Shown: piece after piece, positions 53,715 through 61,503 of the stretch | Layout: each line of letters opens with the position of its first letter | Position numbering within the stretch: the first letter of the stretch is position 1 | Assembly (NCBI GenBank): GCA_012513515.1 | Contig: JAAZCA010000031.1 | Location: 1 to 64,000, forward strand | Reading direction: 5' to 3' | Origin: Myxococcales bacterium | Lineage (GTDB): Bacteria > UBA10199 > 2-02-FULL-44-16 > JAAZCA01 | Length of the DNA stretch: 64,000 nucleotides | Notes under the pieces: model-generated | The model's database searches: none | The model's input: the letters and a program-made list of their open reading frames with translations, nothing else | What the model was told of the DNA's origin: nothing | Made by a program: the position numbers and the translations under genes

Positions 53715-56264
53715 ATGCCTGCCAGAAAAATTCCGGCATCGGAACTGAGATGGAGTCCGCCAAAGTCGATGCTCAATAAGTTCAAAAATCCGCTAAAAAT
53801 ACAGCCCACCGAAGCTATTGTAGGACAGCGAAAGGCCACCGACGCGCTGGACGTGGGGCTCAAGCTCTACAAGAGGGGTTACAACATCTATGTGGCCGGC
53901 ATAGCTGGCACCGGCAGGATGACGACCATCCGGAGGGCGCTCCAAAAAGTCTGCAAGGAGGCATCATGCCGTCCGGAGGGAAGGATCGTTCCCCCCGACA
54001 GATGTTACGTTTACAATTTTATCGATGCGTCGCAGCCGATACTGCTTACCTTCCCGAGGGGTCAGGGGCGCGTCTTCAAAGACGACATAAACGAGTTTAT
54101 AAGGTTCCTCAGGACGGAGATACCGAAGGTCCTCGAGTCGCAAAACGTCTCTAAAGAACGCGAGATGATCGTGGAGAGGTACCAGCGCCAGGAGAAGAAA
54201 ATTTTCGAGGAATTCGCTGAAAGCCTGAAGAGGGAAGGCTTCGCCCTCATACAGGTTCAGGAGGGCGGATATATAGCGCCGAGCGTTTTTCCGATCATAG
54301 GCAACGAAGCGGTCTCGGTCGATTATCTGGACGTACTCGTCAAAGAGGAAAAGCTGGACGCCGCGGAACGCGACAAGAAGGTGAAGCGACACCGCGAACT
54401 GATGGCCGACCTGAAAAGGGTCCTCGCTAGCGCAAAGGGAGTGGGCAAGGAGATGCACCAGTCCCTTGAAAGGCTCGTGGAAAGAGCCGCCTCGACAGTT
54501 CTCGACAGCGCCATGGACGACCTTCTCGTCAGATACAAAGATGAAAAGGTGAAAAAATATCTCCTGCGCGTAAAAAATCACATCCTCAAGAATATAGAGA
54601 ACTTCTCGGGTAAGAAGGAAAATGAAAAACATCAGGAGGGAATACTGGTAATAGGCGGCGGATCGCGCCAGCCGGAGGACCCCTTCTGGTACTATGAAGT
54701 CAACCTCCTCTACGACACCTCTTCCGTCCCTTCCGAACATGGTGACGCCCCGATAGTTGAAGAGCATAACCCCAGCTACATAAATCTTTTCGGAGCCATC
54801 GAATACAACGTGGGATCGGGAGGATTCTGGAGCACCGACTTTCGGCATATCAAAGCAGGTTCGCTTCTCAGGGCGGACGGCGGATACATAATAGTCAACG
54901 CGATGGATCTTCTTCGCAGGCCTCTCGTATGGGATCAGCTCAAGAGGGTGCTCAAGACCGAGCAGCTCTCCATCCAGCAGCCAGAAAGCTATTTTCAGAT
55001 AGCCCCCCTCACGCTGAAGCCCGAACCGATAGACCTCAGCGTGAAGGTGATCATGATCGGTCCGTCGTGGCTATACAATGTCCTCTACCACTATGAAGAG
55101 GATTTCCCAAAAACGTTCAAGGTGCTTTCCGACTTCGGAACTACTATGCCGCTCGATGACAACGCGGCGATCAACTACGCGGCCGTTCTTCGCGCCGTTT
55201 GCGAACGCGGCAAAATCAGGCATTTCGACCAGGAAGGGCTGGTCGCCATGCTGGAACACGGAATCGAGGAGGCAGGACAGCGCGACCGCATATCGACGCG
55301 CTTCGCGTATATCACCGACGTCCTTCGCGAAGCGGATTTCTTCGCATCGCAAGATGGAAAATCTAAGATAGGCAGAAAGCACGTCGAACAGGCGATAGAC
55401 AGCAAGAGGGATCGTCACAGCCTGACCGAAGAGAGAGTACAGCGCATGATAGACGAGGGAGTGCTATTGATAGACTGCAAGGGAAAACGCGTAGGTCAGG
55501 TCAACGGTCTTTCGGTCTATCAGATGGGGCATGTCTCATTCGGAAAGCCGTCGCGCGTAACCGCAACCACTTCGGTTGGAACGGGCGGTATAGTAAACGT
55601 AGAGCGCGAAGCGAAGTTATCCGGGCCAATACACGACAAGGGAGTCCTTATCATCAATGGATATCTCCGCCAGAAATATGCGCAGCGCGAACCGCTAAAC
55701 CTTTCCGCATCGATCTGTTTCGAACAGTCCTACGGCGGCGTGGACGGCGACTCGGCATCTTCAACTGAAATATACGCGATCCTCTCATCGCTTTCCGGAC
55801 TTCCCATAAGGCAGGATATCGCCGTAACGGGATCCGTGAATCAGCTCGGCGACATTCAGCCGATCGGCGGAGCCAATGAAAAAATAGAGGGGTTCTTCGA
55901 CGTCTGCAAGGCCAAGGGGCTTACCGGCAAACAGGGCGTGATGATTCCGGCGCAGAACGAAAGGCATCTGATGCTGAGGCGCGATATCGTCACAGCGGTC
56001 AAGAAGGGAAAGTTTCACATCTATTCGATAAGGGATATAGACGAAGGGCTTGAACTTCTCCTCGGAAAATCGGCCGGCAAGATGCGCTCAGACGGCAGCT
56101 ATCCTCCCGAGACGGTTCACGGCATGGTGGCCAAGCGCATCGCTAAGATGAACGAAGTTCTCGCCACGATGGGAGGCGGCAAGGCCCCGGGCAAAAACAG
56201 CGAGAAGAAAGACACTGAAAAGAAAAATAAAGCGAAGAAAAAAACCAAAAAGCGCGGCAGGTAA
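53715..56264 (+). CDS. Lon-like ATP-dependent protease (AAA_32/LonB-LonC type)
   Basis: An 849-aa protein: N-terminal and AAA-like region, then a C-terminal S16 Lon protease domain with nucleophile Ser680 (GDSASSTEIYAILSSL) and Lys723 (GGANEKIEGF), the same 43-residue spacing as E. coli Lon. The P-loop reads GIAGTGRMT (62-70), with Arg in place of Lys. A long helical insertion (about 150-290) separates the parts. A Lys-rich tail (about 820-849) is unusual. It belongs to the AAA_32/Lon-like group rather than classical LonA, since it lacks the LAN substrate domain. AGGGGGAATGAT precedes the ATG. Confidence 0.88.
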   Translation: MPARKIPASELRWSPPKSMLNKFKNPLKIQPTEAIVGQRKATDALDVGLKLYKRGYNIYVAGIAGTGRMTTIRRALQKVCKEASCRPEGRIVPPDRCYVYNFIDASQPILLTFPRGQGRVFKDDINEFIRFLRTEIPKVLESQNVSKEREMIVERYQRQEKKIFEEFAESLKREGFALIQVQEGGYIAPSVFPIIGNEAVSVDYLDVLVKEEKLDAAERDKKVKRHRELMADLKRVLASAKGVGKEMHQSLERLVERAASTVLDSAMDDLLVRYKDEKVKKYLLRVKNHILKNIENFSGKKENEKHQEGILVIGGGSRQPEDPFWYYEVNLLYDTSSVPSEHGDAPIVEEHNPSYINLFGAIEYNVGSGGFWSTDFRHIKAGSLLRADGGYIIVNAMDLLRRPLVWDQLKRVLKTEQLSIQQPESYFQIAPLTLKPEPIDLSVKVIMIGPSWLYNVLYHYEEDFPKTFKVLSDFGTTMPLDDNAAINYAAVLRAVCERGKIRHFDQEGLVAMLEHGIEEAGQRDRISTRFAYITDVLREADFFASQDGKSKIGRKHVEQAIDSKRDRHSLTEERVQRMIDEGVLLIDCKGKRVGQVNGLSVYQMGHVSFGKPSRVTATTSVGTGGIVNVEREAKLSGPIHDKGVLIINGYLRQKYAQREPLNLSASICFEQSYGGVDGDSASSTEIYAILSSLSGLPIRQDIAVTGSVNQLGDIQPIGGANEKIEGFFDVCKAKGLTGKQGVMIPAQNERHLMLRRDIVTAVKKGKFHIYSIRDIDEGLELLLGKSAGKMRSDGSYPPETVHGMVAKRIAKMNEVLATMGGGKAPGKNSEKKDTEKKNKAKKKTKKRGR

Positions 56265-56272
56265 ATTGTTAG

Positions 56273-56390
56273 AACGGGATTCCCGCCTAAAGCATGCGGG
56301 AATGACTGCGCACTGAAAGGTTGTCATCCTCGAGTAGTGAGAAGGTTGTCATCCCCGAATGATTTTATCGGGGATCCAGCAACAACCGCA
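56273..56390. repeat. Mosaic intergenic repeat copy
   Basis: CGGGATTCCCGCC and CATGCGGGAATGAC palindrome, GTTGTCATCCTCGAG, GTTGTCATCCCCGAATG and ATCGGGGATCCAGCAAC. It fills the Lon/M42 gap. Confidence 0.85.
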
Positions 56391-56412
56391 ACATGCGAAA
56401 GGTAAAAATATC

Positions 56413-57486
56413 ATGCAAAAATTCAACAAGACCCTTCTTGAAGAGATCCTGTCGCTCCCCACAATGAGTTTCCATGAAACCGCAGTGGCGACATTCGTAA
56501 GAATCTATTCTGCAGCGATAGGCCTTAAAGTCGATGAAGATCGCTTCGGCAATATACTTGTCAAATACAAGGGCGGTTCGGGAAGGCCGGTTACATTCAC
56601 AGCGCACATGGACCATCCCGGATTCGAAATCGTATCCTCATCAGGAAAGAAGGGGACCGCCGCCCTGTGGGGGCGCGTCGACGTAAAGTTCTTTTCAGGA
56701 TCAAGCGTAGCGATCCATACGGAGAGAGCTAAGATCAAGGGGAAGATTGGAAAGCTCATCAAATCCAAAAAATATTTTGGCAAGCCATGCTTCGAAATCT
56801 CATCGGATGAAGAATTTTCGGAAGGCGATTTCGGGCATTACGATCTCCCCGGTTTCAAACAGAAGAAAGATATCCTCCATGCCAGAGCGGCGGACAACCT
56901 CGCCAGCGTAGCAGCGATATTGGAACTCATGACGAGGCTGGTCGCCAAAAAATCCAAGTCGAATGTCTGCGGCCTCTTTACGCGTGCGGAGGAAGCCGGC
57001 TTCATCGGCGCCTTCGGTGCCATCGAGGCCGGAACAGTTTCCGCTAAGGATCCCATAATAGTCATGGAATGCAGCTCCGCGCCCGGAGGCAAGGTCGATA
57101 TCGGCGGAGGGCCTGTAATCAGGTCCGGCGATGCCCAGAGTTCCTACGACCCCGCGGTTGAGGCGTGGCTGATCGACTGTGCAGCCTCGGCAAAATCCAG
57201 ATCGAAGGGATTCAAAAGCCAACGGGCGCTTCTAAAAGGCGGCCGCTGCGAAGCATGCGTATATGTTGCGGAAGGCTTCCCTGTCGGCGGGCTGGCGCTG
57301 GCACTTGGCAACTATCACAACCACGGCCCGAAGGGATACGCTGCGGAATACATCTCGGCATGCGACTATGAAAACATGATTTTACTCATGGAAGAGGTCG
57401 CCGCATCCCCGATGCCCAAGAATATCTTCAAGAAAAAACTCGCCCCGCTATGGAAAAATTACAGGGATCTGAAAAAGAAATTATAA
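56413..57486 (+). CDS. M42-type metallopeptidase
   Basis: A 357-aa cytosolic zinc aminopeptidase-like protein. Ligands in order: AHMDHPGFE (His/Asp), ARAADNLASVAAILEL (bridging Asp), TRAEEAGFIGA (catalytic Glu-Glu), VMECSSAPGG, and HNHGPKGYAAEYIS (late His). This is the M42/M20-like pattern. The start is ATG 56413, giving MQKFNKTLLEEILSLPT as in the family; the longer frame starts within a repeat. The last codons form part of a 114-bp sequence repeated after the Fic gene at 58824. Confidence 0.85.
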   Translation: MQKFNKTLLEEILSLPTMSFHETAVATFVRIYSAAIGLKVDEDRFGNILVKYKGGSGRPVTFTAHMDHPGFEIVSSSGKKGTAALWGRVDVKFFSGSSVAIHTERAKIKGKIGKLIKSKKYFGKPCFEISSDEEFSEGDFGHYDLPGFKQKKDILHARAADNLASVAAILELMTRLVAKKSKSNVCGLFTRAEEAGFIGAFGAIEAGTVSAKDPIIVMECSSAPGGKVDIGGGPVIRSGDAQSSYDPAVEAWLIDCAASAKSRSKGFKSQRALLKGGRCEACVYVAEGFPVGGLALALGNYHNHGPKGYAAEYISACDYENMILLMEEVAASPMPKNIFKKKLAPLWKNYRDLKKKL

Positions 57487-57535
57487 ACATTTTAAAATTA
57501 TTTAATACTGCATCTTGATTCTTAATCTTCATCTT
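57422..57535. repeat. Direct repeat flanking the Fic islet (left copy)
   Basis: This 114-bp segment (last 22 codons and stop of the M42 gene plus ATTTAATACTGCATCTTG-type 3' sequence) is repeated without mismatch at 58824-58937. Similarity continues with changes into the pyrimidine-rich CTTAATC repeats to about 57575. Confidence 0.9.
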
Positions 57536-57707
57536 TATCTTTATCTTAATCCTGATTCTGATCTTAATAACGATATTTTCGAATATAAGTTAGTTTTACA
57601 AATGCTGATCAAAGATCAGCGATCAGGATTCGCCCCCTCCCGCAACAACCGTGACTGGTGACTCGTATTAAAATTTGCTCGACCATCCGGCAGTATTGGT
57701 AAGCACA
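57536..57707. other. Pyrimidine-rich simple repeat and mosaic fragment, no gene
   Basis: Degenerate TCTTTATCTTAATCCTG-type hexamer repeats (to about 57575), an inverted repeat GCTGATC-AAA-GATCAGC (57604-57620) and a mosaic fragment CCGTGACTGGTGACTCGT (57650-57667). Confidence 0.55.
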
Positions 57708-57741
57708 TTTACAATCGTCTAACTATCGTCTATAATTAGAC
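57708..57741 (+). promoter_or_regulatory. Fic promoter with overlapping operator palindrome
   Basis: TTTACA (57708-57713), 17-nt spacer, TATAAT (57731-57736), near consensus. The palindrome GTCTA-TAAT-TAGAC (57728-57741) covers the -10 box, and ATCGTCTA occurs twice just upstream. The start is predicted 1-2 nt before the ATG 57745, so the mRNA is probably leaderless. Confidence 0.6.
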
Positions 57742-57744
57742 TAT

Positions 57745-58779
57745 ATGTTACAGCCCAAGTATAGCGTTTCTGATAAATTACTTAATAATATCAAGACTAT
57801 AGCAGTGATATGCTCAGAGCTTAATAATCAGGCATTTGCCAAAACAATACTATCTAGTTTTGAGGCAAAGGCTAATTCCCTCTCTGCATATTCATCCACG
57901 AGCATTGAAGGAAATCCAATCCCCCTTACGGATGTCAAAAGACTTATTAAATCAAAACCGGAAAAGATCAGAGATACCGAGCGGGAGGTGCTGAACTATA
58001 ACAGCGCCTTTGAATACCTTAAAAATGAAATTGCTGGCGGTCAAATATCCATAAGTGAAAAACTGATCTGCACTATCCAAAAGAAAATTACCGAAGGGCT
58101 GATCGAAAAGCACAGATGTGGAAAATTCAGAACTGAACCTGTTTTCGTAAACGACCCCAGAACGGGAAAGCCGGCATATCTCCCTCCCGACCATCAAGAT
58201 GTTGGCAAGCTGATGAAAGAATTATTAGATTTTGTAAAGCAAAAGCGTGGCAAGATCGATGCGCTCATTCTGGCCGGAATTTTTCACAAGGAATTTGTGA
58301 TCATTCATCCGTTTGTAGATGGTAATGGTAGAACTGCAAGACTAATCACAAAAGCACTTCTTGCAGATATGGGGTTGAACACATTCAATCTCTTCAGCTT
58401 CGAAAATTATTACAACAGAAATGTCACCAAATATTTTGTAAAGGTTGGAGCGCTTGGTAACTTTTACGATATTGGAAACGACCTTGATCTTACAGAATGG
58501 CTGGAATATTTTACCGATGGAATAATAGATGAGTTGTTGCGCGTTAAAAAGGAGCTCTCTGCCGAAACTATTTCACCTAAAACCAAACTATTTCCCCATC
58601 ACAACAAGATTCTCGATTTTATAGATCGCAACGGATTCATAACGGATAGGGACTATTCAAAGCTGACCAAGCGTGCAAAGGCAACCAGAGCTTTGGATTT
58701 TAAAAAGTTGATGGAACTTGGACTTATTAAACGCTTTGGCAAAGGACGAGCGATTCATTACAAGAAAAAGACAAGATGA
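57745..58779 (+). CDS. Fic-domain AMPylase-like protein with N-terminal inhibitory motif
   Basis: A 344-aa Fic/DOC protein. The active-site motif HPFVDGNGR (188-196) is complete (His for attack, Asn/Gly/Arg for phosphate binding). STSIEG at residues 51-56 fits the (S/T)xxxE(G/N) self-inhibitory helix of class II Fic proteins. A winged-helix region at the C-terminus (NKILDFIDRNGFITDRDYSKLTKRAKATRALDFKKLMELGLIKR) may autoregulate. Codon use is AT-richer than neighbours, and the gene is bounded by 114-bp direct repeats, so it was probably acquired. Fic proteins usually transfer AMP to a protein; target unknown. Confidence 0.9.
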   Translation: MLQPKYSVSDKLLNNIKTIAVICSELNNQAFAKTILSSFEAKANSLSAYSSTSIEGNPIPLTDVKRLIKSKPEKIRDTEREVLNYNSAFEYLKNEIAGGQISISEKLICTIQKKITEGLIEKHRCGKFRTEPVFVNDPRTGKPAYLPPDHQDVGKLMKELLDFVKQKRGKIDALILAGIFHKEFVIIHPFVDGNGRTARLITKALLADMGLNTFNLFSFENYYNRNVTKYFVKVGALGNFYDIGNDLDLTEWLEYFTDGIIDELLRVKKELSAETISPKTKLFPHHNKILDFIDRNGFITDRDYSKLTKRAKATRALDFKKLMELGLIKRFGKGRAIHYKKKTR

Positions 58780-58823
58780 AGCCGGGCGTTTTTTTGCCTG
58801 TGTCGAGATTGCGTGGCCCCCAC

Positions 58824-58937
58824 ATATCTTCAAGAAAAAACTCGCCCCGCTATGGAAAAATTACAGGGATCTGAAAAAGAAATTATAAACATTTTAAAAT
58901 TATTTAATACTGCATCTTGATTCTTAATCTTCATCTT
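58824..58937. repeat. Direct repeat flanking the Fic islet (right copy)
   Basis: The 114-bp copy of 57422-57535 begins ATATCTTCAAG and contains the M42 3' end, including its TAA, now a non-coding remnant. Confidence 0.9.
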
Positions 58938-59131
58938 CGTCTTTATCTTAATCTTGATTCTTAATCTTAATCTTGATTTTGTTGTACTTAAATATGATGG
59001 TGAGATTCCTTCGTTTTTAAGCTTTGATTATAATGAGGAATGAGTTTGGTAAAAAAATGTTATAAATAGATAAAGTGTTTGCCCCGCGCCCGTGCGGCTG
59101 ATATAGCGCTGCGAGACAGTCAGGAGGATTT
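58938..59131. other. Gap upstream of tryptophanase, AT-rich simple repeats
   Basis: CTTAATCTTGATTC-type simple repeats continue to about 58980, then AT-rich sequence with TATAAT at 59029-59034 but no clear -35. No TnaC-like leader peptide is evident. A CAGGAGG ribosome site precedes the ATG. Confidence 0.45.
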
Positions 59132-60505
59132 ATGGTCAGAAAAGTCGTCCCATATAAGATCAAGATCGTAGAGCCGATAGCGCTGCTATCCCGCGAGGAT
59201 CGCGAGGCAAAGATTTCCGAGGCAGGGCTCAACATTTTTCGCCTCAGATCTAAGCACGTCTACATAGACCTTCTCACCGATTCGGGAACCGGCGCGCTCA
59301 GTCAGGAGCAGCTTTCACAGATGATGATAGGGGATGAATCGTATGCTGGATCCGAGTCCTTCTTCAGGCTGGAGAAGGCGATCCGCGACATCATGCATCT
59401 TCCTTACGTGATCCCGGTCCATCAGGGGCGTGCGGCAGAACAGGTTCTTGATTTCACTCTTGTAAGGGAAGGGCAGGTCGTCCCCGGCAACACGCATTTC
59501 GACACGACCAAGGCGCATATCGAATTCCGCGGAGGGCGAACTATAGATTGCACTATCGCGGAGGGGCGCGATTCGACGGTGATGTATCCGTTCAAGGGGA
59601 ATATAGATATGAATCTCCTCGAGCATGCGTACAAAAAGTATGGCCGTGAAAAGATATCGTATGTTCTCATAACGGTCACGTGCAATTCCGGCGGGGGGCA
59701 GCCGGTCTCGATGGAAAATATCAGGCAGGTTTCGAGCTTCTGCGCCGAGAAAGGGCTGCGCCTCTTCTTTGACGCCGCGCGTTTCGCGGAAAACGCCTAT
59801 TTCATACAGCAGCGCGAACCGGGCTACGCCGACAAATCTATAAAGGGAATCGTGCGCGAGATGTTTTCATATGTCGAAGGATGTACGATGTCGGCGAAGA
59901 AGGACGGCCTCGTTCCGATCGGCGGTTTCCTCGCCCTGCGCGATGAGAAACTCTATGAAGAGATGAAGCCCACGGACATCCTCTTCGAGGGTTTCTACAC
60001 CTACGGCGGAATGAGCGGCATGAACATGGATGCGATGGCGCAGGGGCTTTGCGAGGTCGTAGAGGAAAGTTATCTAGCGCACCGCATAGGTCAGACATCA
60101 TATCTCGGCGAAGAGCTTACTAAGAGGGACGTTCCGATAGTGAGGCCTGTCGGAGGTCACGCTGTATTTATCGATGGGAGAAGATTTTTCCCGAACGTTC
60201 CAGAAAGCGAATTTCCCGCGCAGCTTCTCGTTGTGGAGCTATATCGCGAAGGCGGAGTGAGGGCGGTAGAGGTCGGCTCATGCCTCGCTGGTCGCGATCC
60301 CGATAGCGGAGATAACATCCGTCCAGCCCTTGATCTATGCAGACTTACGATCCCGAGGCGCGTTTACACCGAGGAGCATTTCGATTACGTAGCCGACGTC
60401 GTTGACGAGGTTTTCAAGAAACAGCGAAGCAGAAAGCGCGGCCTCGGATTCGATGTGGAGACCAAGGGAATTCGCCACTTCACGTCGACGTTTAAGGAGT
60501 TGTAA
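59132..60505 (+). CDS. tnaA: Tryptophanase (tryptophan indole-lyase) family enzyme
   Basis: A 457-aa PLP-dependent beta-eliminating lyase. IDLLTDSGTGALS, GDESYAGSESF, HQGRAAEQ, FDAARFAENAYFI, the PLP lysine in MSAKKDGLVPIGG, and the C-terminal LTIPRRVYT match the tryptophanase/tyrosine phenol-lyase family over full length. GVRAVEVGSCLAGRDPDSG matches tryptophanase (GIRAVEIGSFLLGRD) rather than tyrosine phenol-lyase (SMERG with Arg), and SAKKD rather than SGKKD. It would make indole, pyruvate and ammonia. The Fic islet lies upstream and a repeat array downstream; no permease is adjacent. Confidence 0.85.
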   Translation: MVRKVVPYKIKIVEPIALLSREDREAKISEAGLNIFRLRSKHVYIDLLTDSGTGALSQEQLSQMMIGDESYAGSESFFRLEKAIRDIMHLPYVIPVHQGRAAEQVLDFTLVREGQVVPGNTHFDTTKAHIEFRGGRTIDCTIAEGRDSTVMYPFKGNIDMNLLEHAYKKYGREKISYVLITVTCNSGGGQPVSMENIRQVSSFCAEKGLRLFFDAARFAENAYFIQQREPGYADKSIKGIVREMFSYVEGCTMSAKKDGLVPIGGFLALRDEKLYEEMKPTDILFEGFYTYGGMSGMNMDAMAQGLCEVVEESYLAHRIGQTSYLGEELTKRDVPIVRPVGGHAVFIDGRRFFPNVPESEFPAQLLVVELYREGGVRAVEVGSCLAGRDPDSGDNIRPALDLCRLTIPRRVYTEEHFDYVADVVDEVFKKQRSRKRGLGFDVETKGIRHFTSTFKEL

Positions 60506-60589
60506 ATCAACGTATCTTATAATTACTCAGTGATGATTGCGAATATAATCTTTTTAAAATCCTAAATTGTCGTCGCCGCGACGGGAAAA

Positions 60590-60747
60590 TCCCGTTCCAA
60601 CCGTTCACCACTCACCAGTCACGGTCGTTGCTGGATCCCCGATTACACCATTCGGGGATGACACTATGAATGTCATTCCCGCGGCATTAAGCCGCCGCTA
60701 CCGCGGGGTTCCAACCGCTCACCAGTCACCAGTCGCGAGTTACGGCA
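60590..60747. repeat. Mosaic intergenic repeat copy (60506-60843 gap)
   Basis: Modules CGTTCCAACCGTTCACCACT, GTCACGGTCGTTGCTGGATCC, CCGATTACACCATTCGGGG, the 44-bp core inverted (60672-60714) and CCAGTCACCAGTCGCGAG. Otherwise the gap holds only the cdd ribosome site GGGGAGG. Confidence 0.88.
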
Positions 60748-60843
60748 GTCCCCACTTGCGCCTTACATGGTATAGTTATAATGATAGCGCAGCATGCTAT
60801 TATCCGTTGGCGCATGAGATGCACCTCAACCGGGGAGGATTCA

Positions 60844-61236
60844 ATGTCAATGACCGACAAAGAGCTCATAAAAATCGCGACGGAGGCGAGAAAAAAGGCG
60901 TATGCGCCGTACTCAAAATTCAAGGTGGGAGCGGCACTTCTTTGTAGCGATGGCCGGGTTTTTACCGGCTGCAACGTCGAAAATGCCACGTATGGCGCCA
61001 CCTGCTGCGCCGAGCGCACCGCCATATTCAAGGCCGTCTCGGAAGGGGCGCGCGAATTCCTTAAAATAGCGGTGGTGACAGGGAGTTCGCATATCGATTC
61101 GCCGTGCGGGATATGCCGGCAGGTCCTTTTTGAATTCACCCCCGACCTCAGGGTCATAATGGCAAATACTAAAGGAAAATCAGCAGGTTACACCATTAAA
61201 AAGCTCCTCCCCGCCGCATTTTCACTGAAAAAATAG
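60844..61236 (+). CDS. cdd: Cytidine deaminase
   Basis: A 130-aa tetrameric Zn deaminase converting cytidine to uridine. TGCNVENATYGATCCAERTAIF contains Cys-Ala-Glu (zinc ligand and proton shuttle), and SPCGICRQVLFEF supplies the other two Cys ligands. Typical length for the short Cdd group. I start at ATG 60844 because GGGGAGG is upstream; the longer frame enters the repeat. It salvages pyrimidine nucleosides. Confidence 0.95.
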   Translation: MSMTDKELIKIATEARKKAYAPYSKFKVGAALLCSDGRVFTGCNVENATYGATCCAERTAIFKAVSEGAREFLKIAVVTGSSHIDSPCGICRQVLFEFTPDLRVIMANTKGKSAGYTIKKLLPAAFSLKK

Positions 61237-61237
61237 C

Positions 61238-61275
61238 CCCCTCCTCGGGGGAGACAAGCCGTTTGTGCCCCCGGA
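61238..61275. repeat. Palindromic repeat P after cdd
   Basis: CCTCCTCGGGGGAGACAAGC and CGTTTGTGCCCCCGGAG form a hairpin immediately after the cdd stop codon. Confidence 0.65.
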
Positions 61276-61332
61276 GCATACCGGGGTGAAATACGCCGCC
61301 AAAAATTTTCTCAAAAATTGGCATTTTTTTTA

Positions 61333-61359
61333 GCAACTAAACCACAGAGGGATCGATAA
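61333..61359 (+). promoter_or_regulatory. GCAACT-N15-CGATAA promoter, upstream copy
   Basis: GCAACT (61333-61338) preceded by a T-run, 15 nt, CGATAA (61354-61359). Lies 76 bp upstream of the second copy; together they precede the 452-aa gene. Confidence 0.6.
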
Positions 61360-61408
61360 CACTGCGGTATAGCGCTTTTGGATAAAGCGCTGAAGGGAAA
61401 GAAAGTTC

Positions 61409-61435
61409 GCAACAAATAATTTTTTCGGACGATAA
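61409..61435 (+). promoter_or_regulatory. GCAACA-N15-CGATAA promoter, downstream copy
   Basis: GCAACA (61409-61414), 15 nt containing TTTTTT, CGATAA (61430-61435, preceded by GA). Predicted leader to the ATG 61504 is about 60 nt. Confidence 0.7.
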
Positions 61436-61503
61436 AACTAGTGGATGGGCATGGGGGCTTTATCCGTGCAAATCCTCTTCAACGGACGGCAAAAGGAGGC
61501 ACA

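Noticed and set aside
57536-57600. Origin- or satellite-like array
   Set aside because: It is a short pyrimidine-rich simple repeat with no DnaA-box or iteron structure.
59132-60505. Tyrosine phenol-lyase
   Set aside because: The residues GVRAVEVGS and SAKKDG fit tryptophanase better; a biochemical test would be needed to be certain.
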